A DNA stretch of 49,169 nucleotides, from the NCBI RefSeq assembly GCF_010500995.1, contig NZ_QVMK01000031.1, positions 1 through 49,169 of the forward strand. The letters run 5' to 3'. Both the position numbers and the translations under genes were made by a program. The notes below the pieces were generated by a model. The model had not been told where the DNA came from. It did no database searches and worked only from the letters and a program-made list of their open reading frames with translations. Below are positions 42,016-49,169 of this stretch, piece by piece. Within the stretch, counting starts at the first letter, position 1, and every line of letters begins with the position of its first letter. Source of the DNA: Bacteroides sp. 224. GTDB lineage: Bacteria > Bacteroidota > Bacteroidia > Bacteroidales > Bacteroidaceae.

Positions 42016-43383
42016 ATGGCAAAGATAAAAAGAGCAACATTTGGAAGCAAAGTAGGAGTCATACTGGCATCAGCAGGATCGGCGGTTGGATTAGGAAATA
42101 TTTGGAGATTTCCATACGAAACCGGGAATAATGGTGGAGCTGCTTTTATTCTTATTTATCTGGGTTGCGTTCTTATTCTAGGTCTCCCTATCATGATATC
42201 CGAGTTTATTGTGGGACGCCGATCGCGTGCCAACACAGCAGGAGCCTATAGCGTATTAGCACCGGGTACACCTTGGAAATGGCTGGGTCGGATAGGTGTA
42301 CTAACCGCATTTCTCATCTTAAGTTATTATTCGGTAGTAGCCGGATGGACATTGGAATATATTGTAGAAGCTACTACTAATAGCTTTGTTGGTAAATCTT
42401 CCTCCGACTTTATAACATCTTTCATTACTTTTTCCAGCAATCCGTGGAAACCCATACTGTGGCTTGTACTGTTTCTGCTGGGTACTCATTTTGTTATTGT
42501 AAAAGGAGTAGAAAAGGGAATTGAAAAGTCTGCCAAGATTATGATGCCTACTCTTTTTATTTTGCTGATAGTGTTGGCCATTTGTTCTATTTTGTTGCCA
42601 AATGCCGGCACAGGAATCGAGTTCCTTTTAAAACCCGATTTTAGTAAAGTAACCAGTAGTGTATTTCTTAGTGCTATGGCACAGGCTTTCTTTTCTTTAA
42701 GCCTCGGCATGGGATGCCTTACTACCTACTCCTCTTATTTTGGGAAAGACACTAATCTTACTAAAACAGCTTTTAGTGTAGGTATTATTGATACGATTGT
42801 GGCAATATTAGCCGGTCTTATTATCTTTCCTGCTGCTTTCTCGGTAGGTATTCAACCGGATGCCGGCCCCAGCCTGATCTTTATTACTTTGCCTAATGTG
42901 TTTCAGCAAGCTTTTTCCGGTCTGCCTGCCTTAGCATATATTTGTTCTGTTTTATTTTATGTGCTTTTGGCTGTGGCTGCACTCACCTCTACTATTTCAC
43001 TGCACGAGGTAGTTACTGCTTACCTGCACGAAGAATTCAAAATAACCCGTGGCCGGGCAGCTACCTTTGTGACTGCCGGATGTATCTTCCTTGGAATCTT
43101 TTGTTCTTTATCTTTGGGTGTAACCAAAGAATATACTTTGTTTGGCTTAAATACATTTGACTTATTCGACTATACTACAGCCAAAATTATGTTACCATTA
43201 AGTGGCTTATTCATCTCCCTATTTGTAGGTTGGTACCTGAATAAGAAAGTTGTAAAAGCAGAAATCACCAACGATGGTACATTAAAGACATTTCTTTATC
43301 ATATCATCATTTTTCTTTTAAGATTTATTGCACCTATTGCTATCGCCTTCATTTTCATTAATGAGTTAGGGCTTCTGAAATAA
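42016..43383 (+). CDS. Neurotransmitter:sodium symporter (NSS/SNF) family transporter
   Basis: This 455-residue inner-membrane protein with about 11 to 12 spans couples Na+ to uptake of an amino acid-type substrate. TM1 has the NSS signature KVGVILASAGSAVGLGNIWRFPYETGNNGGAAF (residues about 11-43) with the unwound substrate/Na+ site; GLPIMISEFIVGRRSRA and FFSLSLGMGCLTTYSSYF (TM6) follow. The tail is short, as in bacterial LeuT/MhsT relatives. The substrate cannot be read from sequence. It is followed after 1 bp by the HhH protein gene. Confidence 0.93.
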   Translation: MAKIKRATFGSKVGVILASAGSAVGLGNIWRFPYETGNNGGAAFILIYLGCVLILGLPIMISEFIVGRRSRANTAGAYSVLAPGTPWKWLGRIGVLTAFLILSYYSVVAGWTLEYIVEATTNSFVGKSSSDFITSFITFSSNPWKPILWLVLFLLGTHFVIVKGVEKGIEKSAKIMMPTLFILLIVLAICSILLPNAGTGIEFLLKPDFSKVTSSVFLSAMAQAFFSLSLGMGCLTTYSSYFGKDTNLTKTAFSVGIIDTIVAILAGLIIFPAAFSVGIQPDAGPSLIFITLPNVFQQAFSGLPALAYICSVLFYVLLAVAALTSTISLHEVVTAYLHEEFKITRGRAATFVTAGCIFLGIFCSLSLGVTKEYTLFGLNTFDLFDYTTAKIMLPLSGLFISLFVGWYLNKKVVKAEITNDGTLKTFLYHIIIFLLRFIAPIAIAFIFINELGLLK

Positions 43384-43384
43384 T

Positions 43385-44308
43385 ATGTGGAAAGAATTCT
43401 TTTACTATACTCGCAGAGAGAGGCAAGGAGTAATTGTTTTAGTTCTACTTATTTTTGCAGCTATTTGTGTAGGAATCTTCCTGCCTTCCCGGATGCGAAA
43501 CAGTGAATTGGAAGCAGATGAAACTTTTGATCAGGAATACAGCGAATTTGTAGCTTCTTTAAGTAAACAGAAAAAAGATAAAAACAATTCAAACACAATC
43601 CTTTCTAATAAGATAGAGACTAAACTCACAGCTTTCGACCCCAATACAGCCGATTCGCTGACCTTACTCCAATTAGGTCTTTCATCTCAAACAACAAAGA
43701 ACATATTAAACTATCGACGTAAAGGTGGGAAGTTCCGGCGACCGGAGGATTTCAGAAAGATTTACGGTTTAACAGAAGAACTGTATACCACATTATTACC
43801 TTACATGTATTTTGCTAAACAGGAATCTATCGTGCATGATGCAATTCCAACTCCAAAGAATAATTCTATTTTGATTAAGAATGATACCCTAAGACTGGTT
43901 GCATACAAATATCCTCCGGGAACAGTGGTCGACCTTAACAAAGCCGATACTACCGAACTTAAAAAAATACCCGGTATCGGCAGCGGCATAGCAAAAACAA
44001 TTACAAACTACCGAAAACGATTAGGAGGATTTTATACTATTCATCAACTTGCCGACATCAATCTTGATATTCAGAAGTTAGAAGATTGGTTTAGGGTATC
44101 CGAGAATGAGACGAACCGCATCAACCTGAACAAAGTAAGTGTCGAACATTTAAAGGAACATCCTTACTTTAATTTTTATCAGGCCAAAGTCATTATAGAA
44201 CACCGAAAGAAGAAAGGTAAACTTAAAAAACTCGAACAATTATCCTTATATGAGGAGTTCACAAAACAAGACCTCGAAAGAATAAAATACTATATTTGTT
44301 TCGAATAG
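43385..44308 (+). CDS. ComEA-like helix-hairpin-helix protein
   Basis: This 307-residue membrane-anchored protein has a single span near residues 15-32 (GVIVLVLLIFAAICVGIFL) and at least three HhH repeats: FDPNTADSLTLLQLGLSSQTTKNILNYRRKGGKFRRPEDF (about 80-119), VDLNKADTTELKKIPGIGSGIAKTITNYRKRLGGFYTIHQL (about 181-221) and INLNKVSVEHLKEHPYFNFYQAKVIIEHRKKKGKL. HhH binds double-stranded DNA in the minor groove; in competent bacteria ComEA is the DNA receptor. No other competence genes are in the window, so DNA uptake is only a possibility. Starts 1 bp after the symporter stop. Confidence 0.88.
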   Translation: MWKEFFYYTRRERQGVIVLVLLIFAAICVGIFLPSRMRNSELEADETFDQEYSEFVASLSKQKKDKNNSNTILSNKIETKLTAFDPNTADSLTLLQLGLSSQTTKNILNYRRKGGKFRRPEDFRKIYGLTEELYTTLLPYMYFAKQESIVHDAIPTPKNNSILIKNDTLRLVAYKYPPGTVVDLNKADTTELKKIPGIGSGIAKTITNYRKRLGGFYTIHQLADINLDIQKLEDWFRVSENETNRINLNKVSVEHLKEHPYFNFYQAKVIIEHRKKKGKLKKLEQLSLYEEFTKQDLERIKYYICFE

Positions 44309-44352
44309 TTAAATGTTTTTTATACTTTCGTGGAAACATAATATCACATCGT

Positions 44353-45966
44353 ATGAAACAATCATCTTTACTCCTTATTTTGGCTGTTTTAGTTATCAAC
44401 TTTGCTTCTTGTAAAGACAAAAAAACAGATCAACTAACCAGTTCCATTCCTGCTACGGCCATCAATGTTATTCATTACAACACAAAAGCGTTGATACAGA
44501 AGGCTCATTACAACCCATTAGACAACAAAATGCTTAAAAAATTCCTCGACGAGCAGAAAAACAGAGGAGGAAAAGATGGTGAAATGATGGGACATATTGA
44601 GACTCTGATAAAAAAGCCAAACTCCTTTGGAATTGACTTAATTGATGACTCTTTCTTATATATAGATAAGTCGGGTACAGGAATCCTTTGGAAAGTAAAC
44701 GATGCAAAAAAGCTACGTCGCACATTAACCGAAACATTCGAAATACCCGAAGAAATGTTGGAGGAAAAAGATGGTATTACCATCATGGAGCCCTCTTGGG
44801 GAATTGTAGTTGCTTGGACAAAAGAAAAACTTTTGTTTTTTAATCAAACAAGAAGTTTTTCCGGAGGTTCAGGAAACTTAAAAGAGCAAGTTATTAAACA
44901 ACTCAAACAAGGAGCTGAGGAAAGCATTCAAGCCAATAAAAGCTTTCAGGCCTTTCTTGACAACAAAAAAGACATCTCCATATTCTATTCTTACGAGAAT
45001 GCGATGAACCTTTGGGATGTTATGGCTCTTCAAATGCCTGTCATTCAAGATTTTTATTCCTCTATAAAAGAACTGGCAGACGGCATTAATTACGGCTTTT
45101 TCGTCTCTTTTGAAAAAGGGGAAGTAGCAACCGATTGCAAGATTTACTACAAATCAGACGAAGATAAAGAAAAGTATATGAAGCTGATGGATCAGTATTC
45201 TCAAGACCTGAAAGTTAATCAGCTAAGATATTTTAAAGAAACTCCATTATTTGTTCTGTCAACCGGATTAAAAGGAAGCGGTTTGTTTCAGTATTATAAA
45301 GAAAGTGGTCTATTTAACTTAATTGATGAAGAAACCAAAGAAAAGCTTTCGCAAGCAGGCGTAGATCTTGAAGCAATTATTTCTAATATAGAAGGAGACG
45401 TAACCTTTGCCATTCACAAAATGATTCCTCAAGGTAAGAACGCTTATGGAAGATTCGATAAGATGATGCCGGAAGCAACCCTCCTTGTCGATTTAAAAGA
45501 TGGCAAGCAACTGTGGAATACTTTTACAGAAATCGTAGAAAAAGCAGGCGATGATTTAAACATTCAGAACACCGGATCTGACGCTTATCTTATGACTGTT
45601 GAAGATATGGTTTTCTACCTTGGCTTATCCGACAACACTTTATATATTACTAACCGGGAAGCAATGCTCAATGATATGTCTAACACTCAAATGAATGAGT
45701 TTGCATCATTGGCCAAAGGCAAAAAAGTATTCATGTATGGAAGTCTCGACCCCATCAAGCCTATGTTATTAAAGGAAGCCAAAGATCCGATAGCCAAACA
45801 ATTAGCAGAAAAATGGCTAAACTTACTTGGCGACTACTCTTTTGCAGCTAAGAATGTTTCGGATGGTGAAGGAAAACTCATTATCACGGATAAAAGCGAT
45901 AACAGCTTGGCCGTTTTCTGTAAACTGATAGATGAGAGCATCACACTGTCTATGGAAGGAATGTAA
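44353..45966 (+). CDS. DUF4836 family lipoprotein
   Basis: This 537-residue lipoprotein has lipobox LVINFASCKD (Cys 20). The mature part matches the Bacteroidetes-only DUF4836 family, with the typical opening SIPATAINVIHYNTKALIQKA and late segments KGKKVFMYGSLDPIKPM and DNSLAVFCKLIDESI. No enzymatic motif. I chose ATG 44353; a TTG frame starts at 44296 inside the preceding gene. Its TAA overlaps the ABC ATPase ATG (TAATG), so it is coupled to the transporter pair downstream. Confidence 0.82.
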   Translation: MKQSSLLLILAVLVINFASCKDKKTDQLTSSIPATAINVIHYNTKALIQKAHYNPLDNKMLKKFLDEQKNRGGKDGEMMGHIETLIKKPNSFGIDLIDDSFLYIDKSGTGILWKVNDAKKLRRTLTETFEIPEEMLEEKDGITIMEPSWGIVVAWTKEKLLFFNQTRSFSGGSGNLKEQVIKQLKQGAEESIQANKSFQAFLDNKKDISIFYSYENAMNLWDVMALQMPVIQDFYSSIKELADGINYGFFVSFEKGEVATDCKIYYKSDEDKEKYMKLMDQYSQDLKVNQLRYFKETPLFVLSTGLKGSGLFQYYKESGLFNLIDEETKEKLSQAGVDLEAIISNIEGDVTFAIHKMIPQGKNAYGRFDKMMPEATLLVDLKDGKQLWNTFTEIVEKAGDDLNIQNTGSDAYLMTVEDMVFYLGLSDNTLYITNREAMLNDMSNTQMNEFASLAKGKKVFMYGSLDPIKPMLLKEAKDPIAKQLAEKWLNLLGDYSFAAKNVSDGEGKLIITDKSDNSLAVFCKLIDESITLSMEGM

Positions 45967-46607
45967 TGAACCATATTCGCCTTAACAAAATACTTCCCAA
46001 TGTATTTTCCGGTTCATCGGATACTCGCTCCGATATCTGGGAAAAGGATGTTTATTTTGAGAAAGGAAAATCATATTTGCTCAAAGCGGACTCCGGACGT
46101 GGAAAGAGTTCGCTTTGCAGCTATATATATGGCTATCGTTCCGACTACTCGGGCCAGATATTCTTTGATAATGTTAATACTCAAGATTCAAAGGCAAATT
46201 GGGATGATATTCGTTCCCGCCACATCAGCCTTTTGTTTCAGGAACTTCGTCTCTTCCCGGAACTGACTGCTTTGGAGAATATACAACTCAAGAATAATTT
46301 AACGCACTATAAAACACAAGATCAGATTGAACATTGGCTGGATATTTTAGATATTGCCGACCGAAAAGATTTTCCGGTGGGTAAAATGTCGTGGGGTCAA
46401 CAGCAACGGGTTGCTATTATCCGCTCTCTCTGCCAGCCGTTCGATTTCTTATTCCTTGACGAACCAATCAGTCACCTTGACGATAAGAATGCTCAAATCG
46501 TGGCTCAACTAATAGAAGAGGAGGTGGCAAATCAAGGTGCGGGACTTTTGGCAACTTCTATCGGAAAAGATCTGCCTCTGAATTATACTCAAATATGGAT
46601 GCTATGA
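45966..46607 (+). CDS. ABC transporter ATP-binding protein, atypical
   Basis: This 213-residue ATPase of the MacB/LolD-like size has Walker A ADSGRGKSSL (residues about 38-47), signature MSWGQQQRVAIIRSL and Walker B FDFLFLDEPISHLDD. Two deviations stand out: the first Gly of Walker A is Ala (ADSGRGKS) and the signature is SWGQQ rather than SGGQ. The Lys, Ser, Walker B Asp and Glu are kept, so it may still hydrolyse ATP. It is coupled at the front with DUF4836 and at the back with the permease (ATGA). Confidence 0.85.
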   Translation: MNHIRLNKILPNVFSGSSDTRSDIWEKDVYFEKGKSYLLKADSGRGKSSLCSYIYGYRSDYSGQIFFDNVNTQDSKANWDDIRSRHISLLFQELRLFPELTALENIQLKNNLTHYKTQDQIEHWLDILDIADRKDFPVGKMSWGQQQRVAIIRSLCQPFDFLFLDEPISHLDDKNAQIVAQLIEEEVANQGAGLLATSIGKDLPLNYTQIWML

Positions 46608-47773
46608 ATTTGGTTTGGAAGTTATTAAAACAGAACATAAACAAATCTCAACTTATTGGTTCTTTCATAGCAAACCTGTTGGGATTAAGCATTGTCTTGT
46701 TGGGGATACAGTTCTATACGGATATCAGTCCGCTTCTCTCCGGTCAACAAGATAGCCTGATAAAGAAAGACTTCCTGATCATAACCAAGAAAGTAAACCT
46801 ACTGACAACTTTGGGTGGCAACTCAACTTCCTTTTCTCAAAAAGAGATAGACAAAATTAAAAATGCCTCCTTTACCAAAGATGTCGGCGCATTTACATCT
46901 TCCCGCTACAGCGTTTACGGTGGTATTAACACCAAGCAGGGAGGCTTTAGAACTGAAATGTTTTTTGAAGCCATCCCCAACAATTTCATCGATGTAAAAA
47001 CAGAAGGTTGGCAATTTACTTCGGGAGATAAACTTATCCCTATCATCATCCCCAAAAACTATCTCGACTTATATAACTTTGGTTTTGCCGAGGCTCGTTC
47101 TATGCCCAAGCTCACTCCCAACATGATTGGGTTAGTAAATCTCGACATTACTTTATCAGGACAATCTCAAGTTCAGGGATTTAAAGGAAGAATCATTGGT
47201 TTCTCTAATAGAATCAATACAATCTTAGTGCCGGAATCATTTATGGTATGGGCTAATGAAAAATTTAGTTCGGAGAAGAATGCATTGCCAAGCCGTATTA
47301 TGATTGAGGTCAACAATCCGATGGATCCTAACATCGCCACTTTTCTTCAAGAGAACAACTATGAGGTAGAGGGCGAGAGTGATGCATTAAGCAGCATGTC
47401 TTACTTCCTGAAAATAGTTATTGGGATTGTGATTACGATAGGTATTATCATTTGCCTGTTATCTTTCTTCGTTTTACTGTTAAGCATTTCTTTACTCCTC
47501 GAAAAGAACAAAGAGAAGCTGCAAAATTTGCATTTAATAGGATATAGCAAGAGCCGCATTATGCGCCCATACTACCGATTGTCGATGGGTATTCATCTTG
47601 TTTCACTCATATTGGCTATAGGCATCGTGTTTATAGTACGAACTATATATATGGGGTATATAAGGGAGATTCGACCGGATACAGAGGGTAATCTTTTTGT
47701 TATGATATTAACGGGGGTTGGGATTTTTGCTGTGTTATCAATATTAAGCAGGAAATTCAAAAAAGCACTTTAG
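46604..47773 (+). CDS. FtsX/MacB-like ABC permease
   Basis: This 389-residue permease has an N-terminal membrane segment (residues about 18-38), a long periplasmic region (MacB core-like, about residues 40-265) and three C-terminal spans (IVIGIVITIGIIICLLSFF; GIHLVSLILAIGIVFIV; VMILTGVGIFAVLSILS), the FtsX-fold pattern. I use ATG 46604, giving ATGA overlap with the ATPase; an ATG at 46595 is also in frame. It could move lipoproteins or another envelope substrate, or act as a mechanotransmitter. Confidence 0.8.
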   Translation: MNLVWKLLKQNINKSQLIGSFIANLLGLSIVLLGIQFYTDISPLLSGQQDSLIKKDFLIITKKVNLLTTLGGNSTSFSQKEIDKIKNASFTKDVGAFTSSRYSVYGGINTKQGGFRTEMFFEAIPNNFIDVKTEGWQFTSGDKLIPIIIPKNYLDLYNFGFAEARSMPKLTPNMIGLVNLDITLSGQSQVQGFKGRIIGFSNRINTILVPESFMVWANEKFSSEKNALPSRIMIEVNNPMDPNIATFLQENNYEVEGESDALSSMSYFLKIVIGIVITIGIIICLLSFFVLLLSISLLLEKNKEKLQNLHLIGYSKSRIMRPYYRLSMGIHLVSLILAIGIVFIVRTIYMGYIREIRPDTEGNLFVMILTGVGIFAVLSILSRKFKKAL

Positions 47774-47857
47774 GCATCATTTTTATTTGTAATTATCTCG
47801 GCGTGATAATCAACCCCCCTCTTACATCCCAAATAAAGGGTCAAGTAAAAAAACAGG

Positions 47858-47888
47858 TTGTTAATAATCGTATCCTGTTCTATCTTTG
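47858..47888 (+). promoter_or_regulatory. Transposase promoter
   Basis: TTG (47858-47860), 20 bp, TATCTTTG (47881-47888). An ATG begins at 47890 and another at 47893, 4 nt after the box. Confidence 0.6.
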
Positions 47889-47892
47889 CATG

Positions 47893-48243
47893 ATGCACAG
47901 TTTAAAATTATTAAGATTGGTTTTTCCTGAAGTACTGATGGAGTACTTTGATGTTGTTGGTTATCAAGAAGAGTCTGATAGTCTTAATTTTTGGTTGGAT
48001 GAAAAAGAGTCTCTGGAGCTTGATGATTACAAGAAGGGTACTGTTCGTTCCTATGGCTTCACCCCCGAGAAAGTTATTCAGGATTTCCCATTGCGTGGTA
48101 AACCTGTTTTTCTTCATGTCAGACGTCGTAAATGGCGAGACACTTCCACTGGTGAGATATTCTCCTATACGTATGACGATTTGACGACTGAAGGTACTAA
48201 ACTAACGCCTGACTTCGTTGCTTTTTTAAAAGATGCGGATTGA
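47893..48243 (+). CDS. ISAon1-type transposase N-terminal region protein
   Basis: This 116-residue protein starts MHSLKLLRLVFPEVLMEYF and is the N-terminal ORF of ISAon1-type elements, with LRGKPVFLHVRRRKWRDTSTGEIF. It carries no catalytic residues; it probably contributes DNA binding. It overlaps the catalytic ORF by 11 nt. A longer frame from GTG 47803 is rejected because it precedes the promoter. Confidence 0.8.
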   Translation: MHSLKLLRLVFPEVLMEYFDVVGYQEESDSLNFWLDEKESLELDDYKKGTVRSYGFTPEKVIQDFPLRGKPVFLHVRRRKWRDTSTGEIFSYTYDDLTTEGTKLTPDFVAFLKDAD

Positions 48244-49111
48244 GACCACAGTAGCAAGCATATCCTCCATTGCAGATAATTATGGTGTTAATGGTAAGTT
48301 GCTTTCCACACAATACAAGGAGCATATCAGTGACTATAACCAGTGGGATCAGCTTTCCCATGCTCAGAATTATGTTTTATTCAAACACAATATTGGATCA
48401 AATTTAGCTATTGATGAGACCTCATTAAGCTGTGGTGAGCTTTATACCATTATCACCAATAAAGCCGGACGTGCAAGGCGAGGAACATTAGTGGCAATGA
48501 TTAAAGGAACCAAATCAGAAGATGTCATAGCCGTGCTTGAAAAAATAAGCCTTATCAAACGAAAAACAGTCAGAGAGGTGACTCTTGACCTCTCACCAAC
48601 GATGATGAAGATCGTTCGCACAGTCTTTCCCTGCGCTACCATGACTAACGACCGCTTTCATGTACAACGTCTTTTCTATGAAGCCATTGATGAACTCCGC
48701 ATCACTTACAGATGGATGGCGCGTGACCTTGAAAATGATGAAATAGACCGTTGTAAGAAAGAAGGAGTAGAATATGTACCTTTTCGATACAGTAACGGAG
48801 ATACGCGTAAACAGTTATTAGCCAGAGCAAAGCATGTACTGACTAAAAACTATACTAAATGGACTGAATCTCAGGCTGAAAGAGCTCGTATACTATTTGA
48901 GATTTATCCTGAACTTAGGGAAGTATACGACCTTTCCATGGAACTAACGGGGATTTACAACTATCATTATGAAAAAGATGTGGCTCGGGCTAAACTTGCC
49001 TTGTGGTACAACAAAATTGAAAAACTGGGATACGGATGTTTTAGGTCTGTGATGAACACCATGCAGAATCATTATGAAACACCCATGACAAAAACTCGTC
49101 GCCAAAGGTAA
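48233..49111 (+). pseudogene. ISAon1-type transposase, C-terminally truncated
   Basis: This 292-residue frame carries the DDE domain: the first Asp in LAIDETSLSCGELYTIITNK (about residue 62) and the second in TNDRFHVQRLFYEA. The protein matches family up to SVMNTMQNHYET and then ends in PMTKTRRQR, where intact members continue with a segment containing RSTNASAESFNAKIK that holds the catalytic Glu. So the third acid is missing and the protein should be inactive, unless a frameshift rejoins the tail beyond the window. The start ATG is inside the end of the first ORF, so translation is coupled. Confidence 0.75.
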
Positions 49112-49169
49112 TGTAAATTGTGGGTTATAGCTACCTTTGTTAGGTTCACCAACAATAATAGCTATGGAT

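Larger units (their letters stand above)
47838..49111 (+). mobile_element. Truncated ISAon1-type (ISL3-like) insertion sequence
   Basis: The left end is estimated near 47838 (GGGTCAAGTAAAAAAACAGG), ahead of the promoter. The two transposase frames follow. The right part of the transposase, with the expected last catalytic Glu region, and any right inverted repeat are missing. The boundary at 49111 is only the end of the open frame. CAAAGGTA (49103-49110) and TACCTTTG (49132-49139) are inverted around the end. Confidence 0.6.

Noticed and set aside
44291..44298. TATATTTG as promoter of the DUF4836 gene
   Set aside because: Lies inside the end of the HhH gene and lacks a -33 element; possible but too weak to list as a feature.

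Overview
The window is chromosomal DNA from a member of the Bacteroidales, probably Bacteroides or a close relative. The evidence is the AT-rich composition, many TTG-N19/21-TAnnTTTG promoters, a hybrid two-component regulator with a periplasmic propeller, a succinylornithine-type ArgF', GH92, DUF4836 and TlpA-like lipoproteins, and an ISAon1-type transposase. No tRNA, rRNA or CRISPR array was seen.

Layout. 1-9.3 kb: partial DUF2156 gene, TlpA-like thioredoxin, lrgAB, pta-ackA, queH and a hipBA toxin-antitoxin pair. 9.4-14.2 kb: a gutted PD-(D/E)XK transposase remnant, a 3 x 22-bp repeat and an orphan hybrid histidine kinase/AraC regulator. 14.2-18.2 kb: lpxH, a MIP18-type Fe-S protein, radC, a GT2 glycosyltransferase, efp and, divergently, rpmH. 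18.6-24.2 kb: PASTA protein, RluA-type pseudouridine synthase, ddl, an acyltransferase and a membrane protein. 24.4-34 kb, all minus strand: TPR regulator, argF', folP-cdaA, GH92 mannosidase with a BSP-type metallopeptidase, and a second TlpA-like lipoprotein. 34.7-40 kb: murF and an accessory array. 40-47.8 kb: S41 protease, VanZ-like protein, Na+ symporter, ComEA-like HhH protein, DUF4836 lipoprotein and an ABC exporter-like pair. 47.8-49.2 kb: a truncated ISAon1-type insertion sequence.

The most notable region is 35.9-40.1 kb. The last 91 bp of murF recur three more times downstream in the same orientation and nearly identical. Each interval between copies holds one small defence-type module: HigB/HigA, then a Fic protein, then AbiEi/AbiEii, whose toxin carries an in-frame stop. 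No recombinase lies nearby. This looks like an array of site-specifically or homologously acquired cassettes that always restore the murF end. The repeated unit can fold into a long imperfect hairpin capped by GAAA, and contains a G-rich tract.

There are also two families of structured noncoding repeats. One is a composite element (four palindromic units at an exact 23-bp period, plus about 110 bp of GTGACACTT-type words) present at 18.26-18.46 kb and, inverted, at 34.29-34.59 kb. The other is a heptad-armed inverted repeat at 17.1 kb and 21.3 kb with a shared CGATGCC centre. All functional calls come from reading motifs; no database search was run.
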